From positions 1-11,438 of the forward strand of contig JAPLOT010000343.1 in the NCBI GenBank assembly GCA_026400595.1: a DNA stretch of 11,438 nt, read 5' to 3'. Made by a program: the position numbers and the translations under genes. The notes under the pieces are model-generated. The model had not been told where the DNA came from and searched no databases. It saw only the letters and a list, made by a program, of their open reading frames with translations. The stretch comes from Alphaproteobacteria bacterium (GTDB lineage: Bacteria > Pseudomonadota > Alphaproteobacteria > Rhizobiales > Aestuariivirgaceae). Below, piece by piece: positions 6,889 through 11,438 of this stretch. Within the stretch, counting starts at the first letter, position 1, and every line of letters starts with the position of its first letter.

Positions 6889-7497
6889 TCAGCAGAAGCC
6901 ACTTGAACGCAGGTGATCGTAGGCCTGGATCACGGATTTCAAGGTGTCTTCATTGGCGCGGCTGCCGGCATTGGCATCCGGGTGCAGGCGCTTCACCAGC
7001 GTCTTGTACTGGGTTTTCACCTGTTCGGGCGTGGCATGATCGTCGAGACCAAGGGTTTGCAGCGCTTTCAACTCTGTGCTGCGCAGAGCGCGGCCCGAGG
7101 GGTGGCGTCCGGGTTCCTTGGCGGCGGCGCCATTGAGACCAAAGGGATCCTGCGACATGTTGATGGCCCTGCGGCGCATGCCGGTGACATTTGCGCTGCC
7201 GTTGCGGCCCAGCTTCCAGGTGGGGCGATGGCCGAGGCGGGCATCCTTCTGGAAATCCTGAAGTTCGGCGTCCTTCATGCCGTCGAAGTAGTTGTAGGTC
7301 TTGTTGTACTGCTGCACATGTTCGGTGCAGTAGTTGTGGAACTTGCCCTCGTGCCCCCGTCCCATCGGCGCCTTGTGGCGGGCCGGCCGCGGGCAATCGG
7401 GCCACTCGCACTGGGGTACCGCCGTTTCAGCCGCTTTCCTGACCTCGGAAGGCTTCTTGACGCGGATCTTGTCGAAATATTTTGAATCGAGTTTCAT
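6889..7497 (-). CDS. J-domain protein (DnaJ-like) with an N-terminal Cys/His cluster
   Basis: 202 residues. The C-terminal part (about 143-200) is a J domain with the diagnostic HPD at 172-174 in KTLVKRLHPDANAG and a helix III/IV pattern (SVIQAYDHLRSSG), so it likely stimulates a DnaK-type ATPase. The N-terminal part has C30-x4-C35 and C57-x2-H60, a spacing that could bind zinc. Glycine-rich and CxxCxGxG repeats of DnaJ itself are absent. It is the first gene of the cobS-cobT operon, an arrangement I recall from rhizobial genomes. I chose ATG 7497 because the open frame farther upstream (to 8103) is antisense to the bolA-fusion gene and shows no protein character. The start has no Shine-Dalgarno and lies 9 bases from a CATAAT hexamer, so the message may be leaderless. 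Confidence 0.88.
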   Translation of the reverse strand: MKLDSKYFDKIRVKKPSEVRKAAETAVPQCEWPDCPRPARHKAPMGRGHEGKFHNYCTEHVQQYNKTYNYFDGMKDAELQDFQKDARLGHRPTWKLGRNGSANVTGMRRRAINMSQDPFGLNGAAAKEPGRHPSGRALRSTELKALQTLGLDDHATPEQVKTQYKTLVKRLHPDANAGSRANEDTLKSVIQAYDHLRSSGFC

Positions 7498-7506
7498 CGC
7501 GGCGCA

Positions 7507-7535
7507 ATTATGGGGATCAGGCCGACAACACGCAA
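7507..7535 (-). promoter_or_regulatory. Predicted promoter of the dnaJ-like-cobS-cobT operon
   Basis: On the minus strand TTGCGT (7535-7530) and CATAAT (7512-7507) are separated by 17 bases. The -10 matches the consensus at five of six positions and the -35 at three. The start codon is only 9 bases past the -10, so transcription would begin within about 3 bases of the ATG. The opposite strand of the same 58-base spacer carries the leader of the divergent BolA-fusion gene, so the two units may affect each other. Confidence 0.45.
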
Positions 7536-7555
7536 CCCCTTCGCAAGGTGACATC

Positions 7556-8278
7556 ATGACACTCGGTCCGGTCGGACATCGAATCTCCACGAAGTTGGAG
7601 CAAACTTTCGCGCCAGCCTCGCTGGAGGTGATCGACGAGTCCCACCAGCATGCGGGCCATGCCGGGGCTCGGGCGGATGGCGAGAGCCATTTCAGGGTGA
7701 AGATCCTGGCCGAGGCGTTCCGCGGCAAGTCACGTGTGGAACAGCATCGCATGATCAACGCGGCTCTGGCAGAAGAACTGCGCGAACGCGTGCATGCGCT
7801 GGCGATCCAGGCCGGGCCGCCAGCGGCGCTGGTGGCCGACGAGCTGACGTTCTCGGTGATTCCATCCACGGACCCGCGCCTGCATCGCTTGCTGACGGCT
7901 GCGCAGCTTCCGGTCCACGATCTCGACGCACCGATGCTGAGTTTCATCGGCATCGTGACGCCAAACGACGAGCTTGTTGCCTGCGGAGGACTCGAAATGC
8001 GCGGCGATGCCGCCCTCATCCGTTCGATTGCCGTTGCGGCCGACCAGCGCAAGTCCATGCTCGGCACCACAGTCACTTTCAAGCTTCTCGCCGAAGCCCG
8101 CAATCGCGGTGCCCAGGCGGCCTATCTGCTGACCGCAACGGCCCAGGCTTTCTTTTCGCGGTTGGGCTTCACCGCCATCGACCGCAGCAAGGTGCCGGCA
8201 CCCATCGCCGCCACGAGCCAGTTCACCGGCCAGGCCTGTGCGTCTGCCCAAGCCATGGTCAGCCGTCTCCGGACCTAG
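7556..8278 (+). CDS. BolA domain fused to an ArsN2-like GNAT acetyltransferase domain
   Basis: 240 residues in one uninterrupted frame. Residues 5-90 are a BolA domain: LEVIDESHQHAGHAG (23-37), ESHFRVKI (43-50), the helix RVEQHRMINAALAEEL (60-75) with the conserved H64, and VHALAI (79-84). Residues 97-240 match the GNAT group labelled ArsN2: LLTAAQLPV (112-120), GGLEMRGDAALIRSIAVA (144-161), AYLLTATAQAFFSRLGF (189-205) and an ASAQAM end. The acetyl-CoA loop normally reads Q/R-x-x-G-x-G/A but here is R165-K-S-M-L-G170, lacking the first glycine, so activity is uncertain. The start at 7556 is supported by AAGGTGA four bases upstream; the longer upstream frame is antisense to the dnaJ-like gene. 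BolA partners monothiol glutaredoxins in Fe-S and iron control; the role of the GNAT part is unknown. The gene is divergent from the dnaJ-like operon and overlaps the flavoprotein gene by 20 bases tail to tail. Confidence 0.9.
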   Translation: MTLGPVGHRISTKLEQTFAPASLEVIDESHQHAGHAGARADGESHFRVKILAEAFRGKSRVEQHRMINAALAEELRERVHALAIQAGPPAALVADELTFSVIPSTDPRLHRLLTAAQLPVHDLDAPMLSFIGIVTPNDELVACGGLEMRGDAALIRSIAVAADQRKSMLGTTVTFKLLAEARNRGAQAAYLLTATAQAFFSRLGFTAIDRSKVPAPIAATSQFTGQACASAQAMVSRLRT

Positions 8279-9347
8279 GCGGCGCCTCCGGCTGGCGCCT
8301 GTGAAAGTAGACCTGACGGGCGAACCAGCGCATCGGCGGCGTTCCGATCGCGAGGTCATAGAGAAGGTTCGGTGGCCCATAATCCATGATCCGGCGCAGC
8401 AGCAGTTTCTTGCCGAAGCCGGGCATCTCGCGCGCCAGTGCGTGTTCGGGCGGCGGTCCCTGGCGCAGCAGATGGTCGGCGATCAACTGGCCAGCCCGGC
8501 GGCCGAAGCGGAAGGCCAGACGGATTCCGCCGCCGGTCAGCGGCGACACATGCCCAGCCGCATCGCCGATCAGCAAGAGGCCGGGTGCCGCGAAGGGCGA
8601 GACCGGCCCCCCGCATGGAATCAGCCCGCTGCGGCGTTCCCTGATCCGGGCCTGAGAGAATCCGAAGAGCGCTTCGGCATGGGCAAGGAAGGCCTTGAGA
8701 TCGGGCTTGGTGCCCTCGCTTGTCGCAAGACCCACCTGAACGAATCCCGGCGCCGGCGCAACCCAGGCCAGATAACCACGCGCCAGGCGCGTATCGAGGA
8801 AGCAATGCAGGAGATCCGGATCGGCCCTGGGCAGTTCCTCGTACTCGACTTCCAGCCCGGTGAGGAAGCGCGTGTTGCGTCCGAGCTGGAAAAGCCTGGC
8901 GACGGTGGACCGGGCGCCATCGGCGCCGACAAGGAAGCGCGTCGCCACCTCGAACTGCGGCAGGTCGAAGCCGGTTCCGGTTCGGGCGGCATGCGCGAAC
9001 TTCCGCCCGCAGACGATGTCCGCGCCGGCGCGGCGTGCTTCGTCGGCCAGCCAGCGGATCAGCGCCGCGGTATCGGTGGTCTGGAAGTAGTAGTCACGCG
9101 AGGCGAGGTCGATATGCTTCAACGAAGGTGCATAGAGCCTGACCCCGTGAATTGAGCGGGAGAACTCTGCGGGCGTGTCGATCTCGTCGGCAGCCTCCTT
9201 GACCAGGATGCCGGTGGTGTGGATGCGGGCACCCGGTTCGGGCTTGGCCTCGATTACCATGGTACGAAGACCGCGAAGCGCCGCCGCGCGCGCGCAGATC
9301 AGGCCGGCGAAGCTGGCACCGACAATGATGAGGTCAAACTGCCGCAA
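8259..9347 (-). CDS. FAD-dependent oxidoreductase, geranylgeranyl reductase family
   Basis: 362 residues if started at TTG 9347. FAD-binding signatures: FDLIIVGASFAGL at 4-16 ending in acidic E33 (VIEAK), DG at 143-144 in LVGADGARS, and the second GD motif LLIGDAAGHVSPLTGGGI at 258-275. This layout belongs to the geranylgeranyl reductase/FixC group (COG0644-like), which reduces isoprenoid chains or other double bonds. The real substrate is unknown, and no bacteriochlorophyll or carotenoid genes are nearby. Start choice: the frame is open to 9452, but that part is antisense-like sequence inside the CorC coding region. TTG 9347 is the only start codon just before the Rossmann fold and is preceded by GAAGG at very short spacing. 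It overlaps the CorC gene by 14 bases, implying one transcript. Confidence 0.85.
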   Translation of the reverse strand: MRQFDLIIVGASFAGLICARAAALRGLRTMVIEAKPEPGARIHTTGILVKEAADEIDTPAEFSRSIHGVRLYAPSLKHIDLASRDYYFQTTDTAALIRWLADEARRAGADIVCGRKFAHAARTGTGFDLPQFEVATRFLVGADGARSTVARLFQLGRNTRFLTGLEVEYEELPRADPDLLHCFLDTRLARGYLAWVAPAPGFVQVGLATSEGTKPDLKAFLAHAEALFGFSQARIRERRSGLIPCGGPVSPFAAPGLLLIGDAAGHVSPLTGGGIRLAFRFGRRAGQLIADHLLRQGPPPEHALAREMPGFGKKLLLRRIMDYGPPNLLYDLAIGTPPMRWFARQVYFHRRQPEAPPRSGDG

Positions 9348-10623
9348 CGCCTTCGGCCTGCTGCAACGGCGTGATGCGGATAGCGGTGACCTGGTGCTTG
9401 CGCTTCTTGAGGATCTCGAAGCGGAAGCCGTGGAAGTTGAAGGCCTGACCAACGTCCGGGATCATGCGGGCCTCGTGAATGACCAGGCCGGCGATGGTGG
9501 TGAACTCTTCATCCGGAAGCTTCCAGTCGAAGGCGCGGTTGAGATCTCGGATCGGCACGCCACCCTCGACGAGGAAGGACCCGTCCGGCTTCTGGCGCAC
9601 ACCGCTGGCCACGGCATCGTGCTCGTCCTTGATGTCGCCTACGATCTCCTCGATGATGTCTTCGAGCGTGATCAGTCCCTGCACCTCGCCATATTCGTCG
9701 ACGACGATGGCAAAATGCGTCTTGCGCTTGAGGAACGCGTTGAGCTGATCGGGCAGCGGGCGCGTGTCGGGCACGAACCATGCGGGGCTGAGAATCTCGT
9801 CGATCTTCACCTTGCGCGCGTCGCCGCCCTGCTTTTGCAGCGCGGCGAAGAGATTCTTGGCGTGCAGCACGCCGATGATGTTGTCCGGGGTCTCGGTCCA
9901 GACCGGAATGCGCGTGTGGCCGCTCTTCAGAACGTGAGCGACGATTTCGGCAGGTTCCTCATCGGCATCGATCATGGTCATGCGGGTGCGGTGAACCATG
10001 ACGTCCGAGACCTCGAGATCCTGCATGTCGAGAATGCCGCCCAGCATGTCGCGGTCGCCCTTCACCACGCCGCCTTCCTTGTGATGAAGGTCGATGGCGC
10101 CACGCAATTCGGCATGGGCAGAAAGCACGTTCTGCGAGGCCTTGATGTCGACGCCGAAGAGGCGCAGCACCTGCTTGACGATGAACTCCACCGCCATGAC
10201 GATGGGGCCGAAGACTGCCACGATGACGCGCACCAGGGGTGCTGCGGCCAGAGCGGTACGGTCGGGATTGGCGATGGCATAGGTCTTGGGCAGGACCTCG
10301 CCGAAGATGAGAACCAGGATCGTCATGATCACCGATGCGATGACGGCACCCGTGTCGCCGAACATGCGCACCAGTACCAGCGTGGCCAGTGCCGAAGCCG
10401 AGATGTTCACCACATTGTTGCCCAGCAGCAGTGCGCCGATCAGGCGCTCGCGCATGCTCGTCAGTGTCAGCACCATGCGGGCGCGCAGACTGCCGCGCCG
10501 CTCGAGTTCGGTGAGGCGGGCCCGGGAGGTTGCGGTGAGCGCGGTTTCGGATCCTGAGAAGAAGGCCGAGCAAACGAGCAGGATCAGTATGGCGGCAATC
10601 GAGAGTCCGAGATCGAGTGTCAT
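9334..10623 (-). CDS. HlyC/CorC (CNNM/DUF21 plus CBS) family membrane protein
   Basis: 429 residues, inner-membrane. An N-terminal DUF21/CNNM module with about four hydrophobic segments (roughly 5-27, 61-84, 91-113, 127-150), including FSGSETALTA (22-31), GNNVVNISAS (68-77) and GEVLPKTYA (108-116). Then a CBS pair (about 205-335) with DVMVHRTRM and HFAIVVDEYGEVQGLITLED (303-322), and a C-terminal CorC_HlyC domain (about 345-420). The family is linked to Mg2+/Co2+ efflux and magnesium homeostasis. The old hemolysin name is misleading. The ATG at 10623 overlaps the aroB stop as ATGA, so translation is probably coupled. It sits between aroB and the flavoprotein gene. Confidence 0.95.
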   Translation of the reverse strand: MTLDLGLSIAAILILLVCSAFFSGSETALTATSRARLTELERRGSLRARMVLTLTSMRERLIGALLLGNNVVNISASALATLVLVRMFGDTGAVIASVIMTILVLIFGEVLPKTYAIANPDRTALAAAPLVRVIVAVFGPIVMAVEFIVKQVLRLFGVDIKASQNVLSAHAELRGAIDLHHKEGGVVKGDRDMLGGILDMQDLEVSDVMVHRTRMTMIDADEEPAEIVAHVLKSGHTRIPVWTETPDNIIGVLHAKNLFAALQKQGGDARKVKIDEILSPAWFVPDTRPLPDQLNAFLKRKTHFAIVVDEYGEVQGLITLEDIIEEIVGDIKDEHDAVASGVRQKPDGSFLVEGGVPIRDLNRAFDWKLPDEEFTTIAGLVIHEARMIPDVGQAFNFHGFRFEILKKRKHQVTAIRITPLQQAEGVAAV

Positions 10624-11438
10624 CGACGCTGCAGGTCTCCCTTCAGGAAGGCGATCACATCGGCGTCGGCGATGTCGCGGGCGATGAAGGCTTCGCCAAT
10701 GCCGCGCACCAGGATGAAGGTGAGCTTGCCGCCCTGCGCCTTCTTGTCCTGGCGCATGACTTCGACCAGAACCTCGGGCGGCGGCAGGTCGCCGGGAATG
10801 TCGGAGGCATGAACCGGCAGGCCGACGCTTCTGAGATGCCGGGCCACGCGGTCTCCCGTTCCCGCCGCGCAGAGACCGAGCGACTCGGAGAAGCGAAAGG
10901 CCTGCACCATGCCGATGGCCACGCCTTCGCCATGCAGCAGCCTGGCGGAATAGCCCGTGGCCGCCTCCAGCGCATGGCCGAAGGTATGGCCAAGATTGAG
11001 CAGTGCCCGCACGCCTGTTTCGGTCTCATCCTCGGCCACGATCGCAGCCTTGGCTTCGCAGGAGCGGCGGATGGCATGAATACGCGCCTGCCGGTCCCCG
11101 CGCATGACAAGGTCCGCGCTGGATTCCAGCCAGTCGAAGAAAGATGCATCGCCCAGCAGACCGTACTTGGCGACTTCGGCATAACCTGCAGCCAGTTCGC
11201 GCCGCGGCAGCGTGTCGAGCAGGCCGATGTCGGTGATCACAGCCACCGGCTGATGGAAGGCGCCGATCAGGTTCTTGCCATGGATGGAATTGATGCCGGT
11301 CTTGCCGCCGACGGAAGAGTCGACCTGAGCCAGAAGGCTGGTCGGGATCTGGATGAAATCCACGCCGCGACGGAGGATCGCTGCCGCAAATCCCGCAAGA
11401 TCGCCGATCACCCCGCCGCCCAGGGCGACGATGCGGTC
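10620..11438 (-). CDS. aroB: 3-dehydroquinate synthase (partial, N-terminus beyond the window)
   Basis: Converts DAHP to 3-dehydroquinate in the shikimate pathway; cytoplasmic, NAD+ and divalent metal dependent. 272 residues are visible, and the roughly 100 N-terminal ones lie right of the window. The visible part starts at the glycine-rich NAD-site sequence ALGGGVIGDLAGF, then IPTSLLAQVDSSVGGKTGIN, a strong AroB signature. The metal-site Glu is in AEVAKYG, and the metal His residues are in NLGHTFGHALEA and LLHGEGVAIGM. The C-terminus is normal. It ends in an ATGA overlap with the CorC-type gene. In relatives aroK lies just upstream; that cannot be seen here. Confidence 0.97.
   Translation of the reverse strand, partial: DRIVALGGGVIGDLAGFAAAILRRGVDFIQIPTSLLAQVDSSVGGKTGINSIHGKNLIGAFHQPVAVITDIGLLDTLPRRELAAGYAEVAKYGLLGDASFFDWLESSADLVMRGDRQARIHAIRRSCEAKAAIVAEDETETGVRALLNLGHTFGHALEAATGYSARLLHGEGVAIGMVQAFRFSESLGLCAAGTGDRVARHLRSVGLPVHASDIPGDLPPPEVLVEVMRQDKKAQGGKLTFILVRGIGEAFIARDIADADVIAFLKGDLQRR

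Noticed and set aside
7334..7555. Upstream extension of the BolA-fusion gene to 7334
   Set aside because: It would run antisense through the dnaJ-like gene; AAGGTGA before 7556 and the BolA domain start at about residue 5 favour 7556.
7498..7555. Cobalamin riboswitch before the cobS-cobT operon
   Set aside because: The spacer is only 58 bases, too short for the aptamer, and no B12-box-like sequence is seen.
7498..8103. Upstream extension of the dnaJ-like gene to 8103
   Set aside because: The added part is antisense to the BolA-GNAT gene and shows Arg/Ser/Ala-rich non-protein character; the J-domain protein begins naturally at MKLDSKYF.
9348..9452. Upstream extension of the flavoprotein gene to 9452
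   Set aside because: This part lies inside the CorC coding region in another frame and reads as a Ser/Arg-rich string; the FAD fold starts at residue 4 from TTG 9347.
9175..10557. Plus-strand open frame of about 460 codons opposite the flavoprotein and CorC genes
   Set aside because: It crosses two real minus-strand genes and is rich in His, Ala, Asp and Leu as antisense frames are; no family resemblance.

Overview
The window looks like a chromosomal segment of a GC-rich alphaproteobacterium, most likely Hyphomicrobiales (Rhizobiales). The evidence is the gene order aroB - CorC-like - (bolA) - dnaJ-like - cobS - cobT - phytase-like - rpmB, which I recall as characteristic of that order (from memory, not searched), the aerobic-type CobS/CobT cobaltochelatase proteins and the rhizobial style of L28. 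It is dense: most neighbouring genes overlap or lie within a few bases of each other. The one long gene-free stretch is about 1079-1958.

Layout, left to right. (1) 1-1078, minus: a periplasmic solute-binding protein of a sugar-type ABC importer, cut by the left edge. (2) 1079-1958: an 880-base spacer with weak operator-like palindromes near the ABC gene, a 31-base imperfect direct repeat 224 bases apart, and a good sigma70-type promoter for rpmB at its right end. (3) 1959-2977, plus: rpmB (L28), an intrinsic terminator, then a hexapeptide-repeat acetyltransferase. (4) 7497 down to 2968, minus: an apparent operon of dnaJ-like, cobS, cobT and a secreted phytase-like protein. The last two are joined by a 4-base GTGA overlap. 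(5) 7556-8278, plus, divergent from the operon: a BolA domain fused in frame to a GNAT domain resembling ArsN2. (6) 11438 down to 8259, minus: aroB (cut by the right edge), a CorC/HlyC-type membrane protein joined by an ATGA overlap, and a geranylgeranyl-reductase-family flavoprotein whose only good start is a TTG inside the end of the CorC gene.

How they work together. CobS and CobT are the AAA+ and VWA subunits that drive the large subunit CobN (not in this window) to insert cobalt in the aerobic B12 pathway. The J-domain protein is the first gene of that operon and may assist the complex, but that is inference. AroB supplies the shikimate pathway. The most unusual item is the BolA-GNAT fusion: BolA proteins are normally single-domain partners of monothiol glutaredoxins in iron-sulfur and iron signalling. 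The rest is mostly conserved housekeeping sequence. I saw no CRISPR array, tRNA, rRNA, insertion sequence or phage gene.
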